Below, piece by piece: positions 36,594 through 44,921 of a stretch of 64,000 nucleotides of DNA. The number at the start of each line of letters is the position of its first letter. Position 1 is the first letter of the stretch. The stretch spans positions 124,001 through 188,000 of the forward strand of contig NZ_QEVW01000014.1 of the NCBI RefSeq assembly GCF_003287275.1. Direction: 5' to 3'. Source of the stretch: Paenibacillus taichungensis. GTDB taxonomy: Bacteria; Bacillota; Bacilli; Paenibacillales; Paenibacillaceae. Below the pieces are notes generated by a model that was not told where the DNA came from, searched no databases, and worked only from the letters and a program-made list of their open reading frames with translations. A program made the translations under genes and the position numbers.

Positions 36594-38165
36594 CTATAGG
36601 ATCACTACGGACTCATTAAAGGTGTCCCAACGCAACAGCGTGTCTTCCCCTTCCCCTATCTGAAGACCTCCAATCCAGGATGTATCATGTTTTAATAGTG
36701 CCCAATCTGCTTCTCCGTTCAGTACCTGAATACCTAGTTCGGTCAAAGACAAGACACCGTGACGGAATTCGTCATGATGCTGCTGGAAGTTTGGAAAAGC
36801 TTGTACACCACTTAGTTGAAGTAAAGCATGAGGTTCATCCGTCATTCTCTTCAGATGAGCCCAATACTCCAGATCACCCATTCCCAAGACATGCAATTGG
36901 TCTCCAACGTGCTTGAATAATGGATAAGGGCTATCCACGCCCTCTCTTACGGCCTCCAGTGTGGATTGCTCAATGATGCCCAGTCCGTTCGATACAGAGG
37001 GCAGACGTGACAGGTGGGCCTTGAAAGCGGCATGTGCAAAAGGGAGAAGCGATGTATTTTTCAGCAAGTAGTCCTTGTGATCCTGAATGTCTGATGATGC
37101 ATACGCTGTCCAAAATTCGCTGCCAGCCTGAATTTCCTCTGCCCCCATCACGTGCCAAGTACCTGATAAACGTCCAATCTGTGATGGTGTAAGCTGCCCA
37201 AGTCCCCGAAAATGTTCTATTTCCGGATAGGTATCGATGCATAACAGATTCAGCTTTGTATTCTTTAGGTCCTGTTCCCTGAAATAATGCAGCAAATACG
37301 ATAGCATTGCCTGATCATAAAGGTCATACTCAAACCAAAGGACGATCTCTTCGTGCTGATGGAATGACTTAAGTGTCTGCTCAAGTTCTTTGATTTTTAA
37401 ATATTCATTCTGTGGAATACCCAAGTGCTGCTCCAAATATATGGCACGTTCACTTCGATCCTTCTCATTACCCATATCTCTTGTTATCGGTCCAAATGTA
37501 TAGAGCTCTCGCCAGACCAAAATTTCACCTTGAATCCCGCTTTGTCTTAATCGATCTGCCGCATGGTCACCATTCATAATGTGAAGCATTCCTTTTCCTC
37601 CTTCGTATAGATCACTAAATACTGAAATCACATCCGCCACAGGCAAAGAACGTCTGAGCCTGGATCTGGCATCATACAACCGTTTTTTTAGAGCCGGAAC
37701 ATTAACCCCGAGGAATTCCGACATTTCCTTGAGCGAGTAGCCCTGAAAATAAAACAGTTCAACAGCAAGCTGCATGGAAGTTGGCAAAATGGAAATCGAA
37801 TCTCGCAGGAGGCGATGCACCTCTCCTTTCAAAGCCTGTTCTTCAGGATTATGAGCCTGATTCTCTTCCTGAATTGCATCCTGAATCTCCAGGACCGGGA
37901 TGGTGCCATGCTGCTTACGCCTCATAAGACGGTAACACTGTCTTTCCACGATGATTTTGAACCACCCGGGAAAAGCATCAGGATTGTCCAGTTTGGACAA
38001 ATTCGCAAAGGCCTCCGTGAAAGCCTCTTGTACCACATCTTCGGCCAGGAACGTATCCCCTAATTTTTGATAGGCGACAGTCAGTGCCATCCCGCGAAAT
38101 TGCTTCACCAGCTGTTCATAAGCCTCGGCTTCCCCCTGGATTGCTCCATCGATCCATGTTTTCAA
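36594..38165 (-). CDS. ECF sigma factor fused to a DUF1835 domain
   Basis: A 523-aa protein. Residues ~1-175 are an ECF sigma factor: region 2 FLAEDVVQEAFTEAFANLSKLDNP and WFKIIVERQCYRLMRR, region 4 LPTSMQLAVELFYFQGYSLKEMSEFLGV with KKRLYDARSRLRR. From residue 193 a DUF1835-type protein begins (MLHIMNGDHAADRL, LVWRELYTFGPI), running to the end. TTG 38165 is the start (AAGGAG at 9 nt); the upstream ATG at 38222 has no site. The linker EGGKG is encoded by a perfect Shine-Dalgarno before an in-frame ATG at 37589 (see separate entry). No anti-sigma gene is adjacent, so the DUF1835 part may control the sigma part. Confidence 0.85.
   Translation of the reverse strand: MKTWIDGAIQGEAEAYEQLVKQFRGMALTVAYQKLGDTFLAEDVVQEAFTEAFANLSKLDNPDAFPGWFKIIVERQCYRLMRRKQHGTIPVLEIQDAIQEENQAHNPEEQALKGEVHRLLRDSISILPTSMQLAVELFYFQGYSLKEMSEFLGVNVPALKKRLYDARSRLRRSLPVADVISVFSDLYEGGKGMLHIMNGDHAADRLRQSGIQGEILVWRELYTFGPITRDMGNEKDRSERAIYLEQHLGIPQNEYLKIKELEQTLKSFHQHEEIVLWFEYDLYDQAMLSYLLHYFREQDLKNTKLNLLCIDTYPEIEHFRGLGQLTPSQIGRLSGTWHVMGAEEIQAGSEFWTAYASSDIQDHKDYLLKNTSLLPFAHAAFKAHLSRLPSVSNGLGIIEQSTLEAVREGVDSPYPLFKHVGDQLHVLGMGDLEYWAHLKRMTDEPHALLQLSGVQAFPNFQQHHDEFRHGVLSLTELGIQVLNGEADWALLKHDTSWIGGLQIGEGEDTLLRWDTFNESVVIL
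37587..37603 (-). promoter_or_regulatory. Internal Shine-Dalgarno and ATG for a free DUF1835 protein
   Basis: On the minus strand AAGGAGG (37603-37597), 7 nt, ATG (37589) lie in frame within the sigma-DUF1835 gene. The spacing and match are optimal, so a ~331-aa DUF1835 protein ending at 36594 could be translated separately from the same mRNA. Confidence 0.6.
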
Positions 38166-38293
38166 TATGTTTTGCTCCTTCCTATGCGCTTGCTGCTTGA
38201 TGTATTTATCTTTAAGTGCCATGATTTGAGAAAAAGGTTACTTCTGCTTATGTTTAATTTTCTATTTGATTATGCTCTTTATCATATTATAGG

Positions 38294-38338
38294 AAAAGCT
38301 GCCCCGTTTGCGGAATAACTTCCACATTCGAGACAGCC
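38294..38338 (-). terminator. Probable terminator after gerQ
   Basis: GCTGTCTCG pairs with CGGGGCAGC using G-U pairs in RNA, followed by TTTTCC on the minus strand, 45 nt after the stop. Confidence 0.45.
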
Positions 38339-38381
38339 TGTGTATCGCCATATTATATTATGTTCTGTTTTTCTCTAAAGA

Positions 38382-38873
38382 TTAGCGTCTGCTTGGTTGT
38401 TGCGGATAGTTGCCGATCACACCTGGATATTGATACAACAATGGCTCATCGAATGTTGCGTAGTCGAAATTGACCATGAGAAGCATGATCCGTTTTCCAG
38501 TGTTCGGGTCACTGATAATGATATGATCACGACCAGCGGCTTCCAGAATACCTTGGAAAATGCGGGCATTCCACTCTTTGTTGCCTTCGTATGTCATGTA
38601 GAATGTTCCACATTTACCCAGATTAAGCCGTAAAATATTTTCGATGTAGGATTGTTCAAACTGTGGCGCAGTAGTGGTTACCACTCCACCCGTAGGTGTC
38701 ATTGGAGCGCCGCTTGAAACAAGCGGAGGTACGCTTGTGGAACTAGGTGAAACCATGCCTGGTGTTGGCGACATCATCGGCATACCGTTACCGATTTTAT
38801 AAGACGTTCCTTGCACTTGTGAATTGGCTTGTTGGCCCATAACTTGTGTCGGTTGATAAGGCTGGTTAATCAT
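38382..38873 (-). CDS. gerQ: Spore coat/germination protein GerQ
   Basis: A 163-aa protein: a low-complexity N-terminus rich in M, P, Q, S, T and V, then the conserved GerQ domain (ENILRLNLGKCGTFYMTYE, FQGILEAAGRDHIIISDPNTGKRIMLLMVNFDYATFDEPL). In B. subtilis GerQ (YwdL) sits in the spore, is crosslinked by transglutaminase and is needed for CwlJ function. ATG 38873 has GGGAGG at 7 nt. It lies 18 nt after cwlJ in the same operon as in Bacillus. Expression is probably mother-cell specific, but I could not assign a sporulation sigma promoter. Confidence 0.93.
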   Translation of the reverse strand: MINQPYQPTQVMGQQANSQVQGTSYKIGNGMPMMSPTPGMVSPSSTSVPPLVSSGAPMTPTGGVVTTTAPQFEQSYIENILRLNLGKCGTFYMTYEGNKEWNARIFQGILEAAGRDHIIISDPNTGKRIMLLMVNFDYATFDEPLLYQYPGVIGNYPQQPSRR

Positions 38874-38891
38874 ATTGATTCCTCCCAAAAT

Positions 38892-39314
38892 TTAAAATAC
38901 ACTCGGACAGTCTTCGCCTGTCGGACTAAAGAAACAATGCGCCTTGAAGCGGCCTGTATTTTGCTGATCATACCAAGTTGGCGGACATTCTCCTACCGGA
39001 CGGAAAAACCACAGAGAGTTGCTGGCCGGCCAGAAGCGTTCACCATTAATGACACGCTGTGCCAAGCGTATTTCCGATTGTCTTGCCCGTTGGTAGAAAT
39101 ATCCTTTTTGCGTAGATTCGAAGCCACCCGGGTTCTGAAACACCATTCGATTAATGTCCCGAATATCACCGAAATCCAAACAATCGCCGAGCACCCGGTT
39201 TACACCCACATTGCCTACAAGCAGCATGCCTTGTTCGCCGTCACCTTCAGCCTCCGCTCTCATCAGTCTAGCGAGCAGCTTGACGTCTTCCGAGTTGGCT
39301 TTAATAACAGCCAT
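38892..39314 (-). CDS. cwlJ: Spore cortex-lytic enzyme / cell wall hydrolase CwlJ
   Basis: A 140-aa SleB/CwlJ hydrolase without signal peptide, as CwlJ is. It shows LLARLMRAEAEGDGEQGMLLVG with the catalytic glutamate, NVGVNRVL, FYQRARQSEIRLAQRVINGER and FFRPVGECPPTWY. It degrades cortex peptidoglycan during calcium-dipicolinate germination. ATG 39314 has GGGAGG at 9 nt; the longer frame upstream lacks one. Pairing with gerQ supports the name over SleB. Confidence 0.92.
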   Translation of the reverse strand: MAVIKANSEDVKLLARLMRAEAEGDGEQGMLLVGNVGVNRVLGDCLDFGDIRDINRMVFQNPGGFESTQKGYFYQRARQSEIRLAQRVINGERFWPASNSLWFFRPVGECPPTWYDQQNTGRFKAHCFFSPTGEDCPSVF

Positions 39315-39405
39315 ATCCTGTTTCCTCCCTTGTTGAACCTCTTCATCACCGTATATCGTATTGTGCAGATGCCTATTCGGTGACACGATTTTATTTTTTT
39401 ACCGT

Positions 39406-39447
39406 AAAAAAAATCCCGGAACCTCACCCTAAGTGAAGTCCCGAGAC
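39406..39447 (-). terminator. Terminator after the secreted repeat protein gene
   Basis: TCTCGGGACTTCAC pairs with GTGAGGTTCCGGGA (with wobbles), then a T8 run on the minus strand, 30 nt after the stop. Confidence 0.8.
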
Positions 39448-39474
39448 ATAACATTTCCTATATAACCTGCCTAT

Positions 39475-41220
39475 TCAGGGCTTGGCTTGAATCCAATAAT
39501 CGTAAGCATGTACGATATTACCTTTGTAGGCTTTATACTCACTTAACAGATCGGGAAGCAGTGCCAGCTGACGCTCCATCTCCGCTGCGCCCTTATCATA
39601 AAATGAAATATGCCTACCTTCAAAATTCTCTTTCATCTCCACCGAGATCAAGAGTGGCTTGCCCAAACGATCCGCAATTTTCATTTCCTGACTGACGACG
39701 TCGGCAATTCCATTGGAGCCTTCAGCAATGTTACGGAATGCCATCAGAGATATGTGATCCAGTGTTGTGATCATGTATTCACTGACAGACATGTCCCTTC
39801 CTGGTAACGGATACGTATCCAGCCAAACGGCCAGATCGGCACTCGTTTCCAGATCACTGTCCTTTTTCGTCTCTTCATGGAAATAAGCAATATTGGCAGC
39901 CCATTCAGTCAGCAGCGTATCCCGATCATTTTCCCATTCAGGTAAGGTATATGGTTCAATATCGAGATGGATTCCCTTAAAACGTTCATCCGGTTCAGAC
40001 TCAGCGTTATAATTTTTTACATAATCAATCAAGCGTTGTATCCGTGGCCGATTTTCCTTTTTCCCCCAGATTGGATGGCCGCCCATGGCATGAACCTCAA
40101 TACCTTGAGCCTGTGCGCGCTTCACAAAACTGCGATAGCTGGAGTATGGCTGATCCAAATCAAGCCGGACGTATAACCAATTAATGTTTTGCTCTTTGGC
40201 GAATTCCAGAATATGATCTCCACCGTCATTCGTAACTTGAGAAGCCTGCCAGATATAGGTTCCCCTGATTTCCGGTTGATTGGATGGATTCTCTGGTAAT
40301 GGTACTTCCTCTGGCTCCAGCTGCCCCCAGTACACGATGTCATGCACAGCTGAACCTGCGTAGGAAGCATGATCCGAGAATGCAGATGCCACTTCCCTTA
40401 TGACACTCTCCAATTGTGCTGCACCTTTTCCGGCAAAAGTAGTGAACTCTTCCCCAGGCATCGGCTTGGTATTTACGCCAACGGTAACAGATACATCTCT
40501 GGCGTCCGCCCATATCATTTCCTGTTCTACCAAACGTATAATTCCATTATTTCCTTGCGCGCTGTCACGGTAAGCGAGCAGCGTAATATGATCAAATTGT
40601 CCGATAAACCAGTGTGACAACGACTCGTTATCCGCATCGTCAGTAATTCTGCTACCCGTCACAGTATAAGAATCTAGCCAAAAAGGCAAGTCGACATTCA
40701 CTTCAACCGCACCAGCCTGTTTCACCTGTTCCAGCAAGAGCTTCATATTGACAACCCAGGATTGGACCAGCGGTTTGGCATCTTCTTTCCACTGTGGCAA
40801 TACATAAGGTTTGATATCCAGATGAATGGCGTCAAATCGCTCTTCCGGTTTAGCAGCCAAGTTATAATTGCTCACCCAGGACGCCAGTTTGAGCATTGGA
40901 CCTTCACGACCACTCACTGCCCATGAAGGATCTCCGCCCAGAGCTTCAACTGCAATTCCAGCCTTGCTGGCTTTGGATATAAACGTATGATAGACCTCCT
41001 CTGACAGATTCATATCCACATTCACATACAGTCTGTTAATCTTATGTTTAGCTGCATTTTCCAGCAGCTCATTTCCTCCATCACTGACAGACTTGGCCTG
41101 CCATACCCAGGCTGCTCGTATATCTGCGTCAGCTTCCGCAGTAGATTCAAAGCCTGTCATTATAATCCCTCCAATCAGCAGTAATAGCCAAAACACTTTC
41201 CGGGATGAGTTCCCGAACAT
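39475..41220 (-). CDS. Secreted protein with two tandem barrel-like repeats
   Basis: A 581-aa protein with a signal peptide (hydrophobic WLLLLIGGIIMTG) and two copies of a ~270-residue unit: 33-305 and 317-581. Equivalent blocks are AAWVWQAKSVSDGG/GTYIWQASQVTNDGG, AIHLDIKPYVLPQW/GIHLDIEPYTLPEW, DLPFWLDSY/DLAVWLDTY and HITLLAYRD/HISLMAFRN. The pattern (beta strands ending in D/E pairs) suggests a TIM-barrel glycoside-hydrolase-like fold, but I cannot name the family. The presumed acidic residue E422 of copy two is K137 in copy one, so copy one may have lost activity. GGAGG lies 6 nt before the ATG. Confidence 0.75.
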   Translation of the reverse strand: MFGNSSRKVFWLLLLIGGIIMTGFESTAEADADIRAAWVWQAKSVSDGGNELLENAAKHKINRLYVNVDMNLSEEVYHTFISKASKAGIAVEALGGDPSWAVSGREGPMLKLASWVSNYNLAAKPEERFDAIHLDIKPYVLPQWKEDAKPLVQSWVVNMKLLLEQVKQAGAVEVNVDLPFWLDSYTVTGSRITDDADNESLSHWFIGQFDHITLLAYRDSAQGNNGIIRLVEQEMIWADARDVSVTVGVNTKPMPGEEFTTFAGKGAAQLESVIREVASAFSDHASYAGSAVHDIVYWGQLEPEEVPLPENPSNQPEIRGTYIWQASQVTNDGGDHILEFAKEQNINWLYVRLDLDQPYSSYRSFVKRAQAQGIEVHAMGGHPIWGKKENRPRIQRLIDYVKNYNAESEPDERFKGIHLDIEPYTLPEWENDRDTLLTEWAANIAYFHEETKKDSDLETSADLAVWLDTYPLPGRDMSVSEYMITTLDHISLMAFRNIAEGSNGIADVVSQEMKIADRLGKPLLISVEMKENFEGRHISFYDKGAAEMERQLALLPDLLSEYKAYKGNIVHAYDYWIQAKP

Positions 41221-41280
41221 AATCTCCCTCCATTCCTGTACTGTGGTAAAATCACATTTATTATAGCAACCGAGTTATCA

Positions 41281-41318
41281 AAAACAAATAAGCCCAAGTG
41301 CTTAACTTGGGCTTATTT
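41281..41318 (-). terminator. Terminator after the SDR gene (bidirectional)
   Basis: Perfect 14-bp arms AAATAAGCCCAAGT/ACTTGGGCTTATTT with a 5-nt loop, 47 nt after the SDR stop. Confidence 0.8.
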
Positions 41319-41364
41319 CTGCTATGTTTTCAAAAGTTTACAATTGACCGGAGAAATCCCGGTA

Positions 41365-42114
41365 CTAGTCCTCATATATCATTTTTCGGGTCATGCCTCC
41401 ATCAATAATCAGGTTGGTCCCTGTGACAAAGGTATTGCTCGGATCGGACAAATATAAACAAGCGCGGGAGATATCTGAAGGAACACCCACACGTCCTGCC
41501 GGATGCTGTTCATGGTCCTCTGGCTTCAATTTTTCAACATTGCCTGTCTCAATCCATCCCGGACTGATACAATTGACCCGAATTTTGTCCTTACCCAAGG
41601 ATACAGCCATGGCATGCGTCAATGCCACGATAGCTCCCTTCGAAGCAGCATAAGCCTCTGTTTCTGGCTCTGACATAAACGCACGTGTTGAGGCCATGTT
41701 CACAATCGCTCCGCCATTTTCGTTGTGCTTCATATGTTTGGCCGCTTCCCGGCTTGTGAGAAAGCAACTTCGCACATTGGTATTGAGTATATCGTCCCAC
41801 TCTTCCAGCGTTAGCTCATAGGGAGATTTCCATCTGGAGACACCCGCATTGTTTATAAGTACATCAATCTGTTTGAATTCATCCATTGTCGTTTGAATGA
41901 GGTTCGTTATATCCTTCTCTTGACGTACATCACATTGGACAAAGATGGCTTCTCCGCCTTCATTGCGAATCGAAGCTGCTGCAGCAGCCCCTTCCGCTTC
42001 CTCATGGTCTGCAAGTACGACTTTAGCCCCTGCAACCGCATAGGCCTCAGCTACACTTCGACCGATTCCTTTGGCTGCTCCCGTCACAACCACGACTTGA
42101 TCTGTAAATGACAT
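41365..42114 (-). CDS. Short-chain dehydrogenase/reductase
   Basis: A 249-aa classical SDR. It has the cofactor loop TGAAKGIGRSVAEAY, D36-type acidic residue in LADHEE suggesting NAD preference, NNAGVSRW, catalytic serine in NMASTRAF, YAASKGA with the Tyr-Lys pair, and the C-terminal GTNLIIDGGMT. Similar to glucose dehydrogenase and 3-oxoacyl-ACP reductase-like enzymes; the substrate is unknown. ATG 42114 has GGAGG at 8 nt; two further ATGs sit immediately upstream. Alone between terminators. Confidence 0.87.
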   Translation of the reverse strand: MSFTDQVVVVTGAAKGIGRSVAEAYAVAGAKVVLADHEEAEGAAAAASIRNEGGEAIFVQCDVRQEKDITNLIQTTMDEFKQIDVLINNAGVSRWKSPYELTLEEWDDILNTNVRSCFLTSREAAKHMKHNENGGAIVNMASTRAFMSEPETEAYAASKGAIVALTHAMAVSLGKDKIRVNCISPGWIETGNVEKLKPEDHEQHPAGRVGVPSDISRACLYLSDPSNTFVTGTNLIIDGGMTRKMIYED

Positions 42115-42258
42115 CATCATTTCCTCCTCTATTGGGATGGTCCATTCATCACATAAGTCTACATCAACTCACCGAATATGAACCATAAATTGAATAAAGT
42201 CTCTTCTTATATACAAACACGTTAGCCCCATTAAGAAACGCTTGTCCGTAAAAGAAAT

Positions 42259-42289
42259 TAAAAAAAGCTTACGCCACTATGGCGCAAGC
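42259..42289 (-). terminator. Terminator after the DUF2500 gene
   Basis: GCTTGCGCC/GGCGTAAGC stem with 5-nt loop followed by TTTTTTTAAT on the minus strand. Confidence 0.82.
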
Positions 42290-42297
42290 CAGCCGGT

Positions 42298-42690
42298 TTA
42301 TCCGCGTACACGTTCTGAATACAAACGATTGTAGCGTTCAAAGCCTACATAACGCGTTCCCTTGAAAGAGAGTCGACCTTCATCTCCCTCGGCGCACAAA
42401 CCGTACTCATCACCATTCACTTTGAATTCGAGCCGATCCCCGCTCTCCACTTCAAAAGTAATGTAATAAAGCGTACGGGCTGTACTTCCTGGTTCGGAGT
42501 GCGACTGACTCATCTGCATTCTCCTGCTGGTAATCCGTGAAGGTACGGTAAGCAGAGGCTCTGAGTTATTGCGCCCCCATCTCCATACTTCTTTCCCTAC
42601 CGACAGAAGAACAATACCTATAATCAGGACAAATACTACCGGAAAGACGGTTCCAAAAAAATCAAACATCCAGGATGATTCAATGCCCAT
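42298..42690 (-). CDS. DUF2500-family membrane protein
   Basis: A 130-aa protein with one N-terminal TM helix (FPVVFVLIIGIVLLSVG) and a soluble beta domain with LLTVPSRITSRR, YYITFEVESGDRLEFKVNGDEYGL and FKGTRYVGFER. This is the DUF2500 pattern (YhhM-like), of unknown function. GGAGGGGAG lies just before the ATG. A monocistronic unit. The ~300 bp upstream (42691-42992) hold only a terminator of the next gene and AT-rich promoter-like sequence. Confidence 0.8.
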   Translation of the reverse strand: MGIESSWMFDFFGTVFPVVFVLIIGIVLLSVGKEVWRWGRNNSEPLLTVPSRITSRRMQMSQSHSEPGSTARTLYYITFEVESGDRLEFKVNGDEYGLCAEGDEGRLSFKGTRYVGFERYNRLYSERVRG

Positions 42691-42929
42691 GTCTCTCCCC
42701 TCCGTTCATCAAACCTAGGACAGCCGGAGTCTTGACCCGTCTTCTGTAATATATATGCGCTTGAACAGGGAAATTGTTATTTCGGATTCAAATTGGTTTT
42801 TCTGTTGGTTGTAATTTTTCCGAATGATCTATATCAGACTTAAATGCATTTTCCATGCTAACGAACCTTAAAAAGTAAAAATCCTGAATTGACCTTATTT
42901 GTATCCAGATGCGATTTATAAATCACAAT

Positions 42930-42955
42930 AAAAAAATGCCCCCAATCTGGAGGCA
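42930..42955 (-). terminator. Terminator after the small cysteine-containing protein gene
   Basis: TGCCTCC/GGGGGCA stem with a 5-nt loop, then TTTTTTTATTG on the minus strand. Confidence 0.7.
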
Positions 42956-42992
42956 ATATATTGCTATAAGCTACATGTTATCTGCTCGTTTG

Positions 42993-43202
42993 TTAAGCGT
43001 ACATCATATCCATATATCCGCGTGTAACTTCTCCGCCATCCGTCTGCTCCGGCTCATCAGCCTGTGCGTACTTCGCCATGCATGCTTTGACTTCTTCCTC
43101 AGTAGTGCAACGGTTGGCATCATCACATGTGTAGCATAATTGGAGCATGTATCTGGTTAACTCGTCCGCCTGCGTGAATTGAGCTTGTTCATTCGTTCTC
43201 AT
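42993..43202 (-). CDS. Small cysteine-containing hypothetical protein
   Basis: A 69-aa acidic protein with four cysteines, three in a CYTCDDANRC cluster and one in EEEVKACM. The spacing hints at metal binding or redox function, but I do not recognise a family. ATG 43202 has GGGAG at 8 nt and a terminator follows 37 nt after the stop, which supports a real gene. Confidence 0.65.
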   Translation of the reverse strand: MRTNEQAQFTQADELTRYMLQLCYTCDDANRCTTEEEVKACMAKYAQADEPEQTDGGEVTRGYMDMMYA

Positions 43203-43337
43203 GTTCATCACTCCCATCTCTTCTTGAATTCAATATAACATCATTTGAAGGGATTTATTGTGATTTAATTCACAAAGTAATTAAAATGAAAAGAAACCCG
43301 GAGGTTCCTCTTCTAAACACGTTATATTCAACCGCAA

Positions 43338-44615
43338 TTACAGTACTTTCCACCGTACACCGCCGTCTACGGTTTGCAGCAACAGCGATCTTTTGGCATC
43401 CGTATTTTCGACCAAAATCCAGCCCAGTTTCGAAGAAACCATTTGGAGCTTGACGATTTCAGGATACTCTTTGAGAATGTTTTCCAACACTTCACTTACA
43501 GGAAGTGCCTTCCAGGTTTTACCGGCATCTTTGGTGTAATAAGTCTTGCCTTTCTGCATGACCCAACCTTCCAAAGAGTTCAGAAATGTAGGAGTCAGAC
43601 CGCGATTGATTCCGGTTTGTTTATTCAGACTGAACGTTGATAACTGCCAACTCTCTCCACCATTGGTAGTGAAAAATCCGTTAAATTTGGTACTCTCCCC
43701 CTGAGAACAGGATATCGACATCCAAGCTGTTTTAGCTTCCCGACCAAAAAATTGTGGGGAGCTGATGTTGAAATTACCACATCCATTAAATTTATTTCGG
43801 TCAAAAAACGAAGGTCCCACCTTCCAGTGTTGGCCACCGTCCGCTGTAACGTACAATTTCGGCGTACCGAACTCTAGAGCGGTCAAGAACCCGTGATCCG
43901 AGTCCGAGAAAGTCATCCCAGTTGAATATCCCCGTGTGGGGATCTCTGCAGATGCTGGTTTGCCGTCCTCGTCACTGGAAGTCATCTGATTCCATGTAAT
44001 GCCACCATCTTCGGTAAGATACAGTTTTTTGTCTTGCTTGCCAATGGAAGTATCCACTGTGGTCAATATCCAGCCCTTTTCAGGAGAAACAAATGTAATG
44101 GCCGTCACCTTATCCGTCTTCGACAAGGAGGACAGACTCCAGCTCGCTCCTCCGTTGTTCGTGCGCAGTACCATTGTATCTGTTCCGCCCATCCCTTCAC
44201 GAACAATCCATCCATGTGTACTATCTACAAAATAAATGCTTTGTCCATATTGCGGATTAGCTGGAAACTGGACATTTTCAGAAGGTGAGATGTTGATCCA
44301 GGTACTTCCCTGATCCTGAGTATAGTACAGACGCAAGGCGTTCCGCGTCACGCCCCATGCTAATCCACCGTTACCGTTAAGCAACTGGAAATCAGTTAAA
44401 CGGGTCTGAATTTGATATTTAGCTGTATCCGCAGCTTGTGTACTGTTTGCGGGAGGAACAACAGTTAATGTTTGGCCCATATTTCCGTTATCTTCTTGCT
44501 CCTGTGGCGGTTCTGCCACCGGGGGCTCTCCCGAATCGGTGCAAGCCGCCAGCAGAGCAGCTATACCGATAGACAGCAACACTGTCTGCGCGATTTTGAT
44601 CCATTGCGAACGCAA
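43338..44615 (-). CDS. Lipoprotein with BNR-type beta-propeller
   Basis: A 425-aa lipoprotein: signal peptide with lipobox LAAC, a P/E/Q-rich linker, then repeated blades of the sialidase/Ycf48 type (YTQDQGSTWINI, RTNNGGASWSL, LTEDGGITWNQM, VTADGGQHWKV, TTNGGESWQLS, YTKDAGKTWKAL, QTVDGGVRWKVL). Aspartate-box propellers like this bind partners or polysaccharide; no sialidase catalytic residues were identified. TTG 44615 is the likely start (GAGGTGG at 7 nt); ATG 44654 lacks a site. Extracellular, membrane anchored, function unknown. Confidence 0.8.
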   Translation of the reverse strand: MRSQWIKIAQTVLLSIGIAALLAACTDSGEPPVAEPPQEQEDNGNMGQTLTVVPPANSTQAADTAKYQIQTRLTDFQLLNGNGGLAWGVTRNALRLYYTQDQGSTWINISPSENVQFPANPQYGQSIYFVDSTHGWIVREGMGGTDTMVLRTNNGGASWSLSSLSKTDKVTAITFVSPEKGWILTTVDTSIGKQDKKLYLTEDGGITWNQMTSSDEDGKPASAEIPTRGYSTGMTFSDSDHGFLTALEFGTPKLYVTADGGQHWKVGPSFFDRNKFNGCGNFNISSPQFFGREAKTAWMSISCSQGESTKFNGFFTTNGGESWQLSTFSLNKQTGINRGLTPTFLNSLEGWVMQKGKTYYTKDAGKTWKALPVSEVLENILKEYPEIVKLQMVSSKLGWILVENTDAKRSLLLQTVDGGVRWKVL

Positions 44616-44826
44616 GTGGTTTCCACCTCTCTCATCCAATAAGCAGGCGCGCATGCCTGTCCATTCATGTTGTTTTTACGATTCATCTGAATCCACTGCT
44701 CCTATTCTACCACAAACGATGTCGAAAAGGCTCATCTCCACTCTCTGGAATCAAACAGCGATCTTTTTACTGTATCTGTTTCTTCTGTGGAACATAAACC
44801 AGGGTTTCGACGAAACCTTCCGCAAA

Positions 44827-44873
44827 AAGACATGAAATGTGAAAAAGTTTATAGACATCGCTCGCTTTTCACA
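44827..44873 (+). promoter_or_regulatory. Candidate ldh promoter with Rex-like half sites
   Basis: AAGACA (44827-44832), 17 nt, TATAGA (44850-44855). Inside and after it are TGTGAAAA (44838-44845) and its exact reverse complement TTTTCACA (44866-44873), each equal to half of the redox regulator Rex operator, but 20 nt apart rather than adjacent. Confidence 0.35.
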
Positions 44874-44921
44874 CGCTTATCCCTTAATATGGATGGAAGT
44901 ATACCCCAAAAAGGAGAGGAT

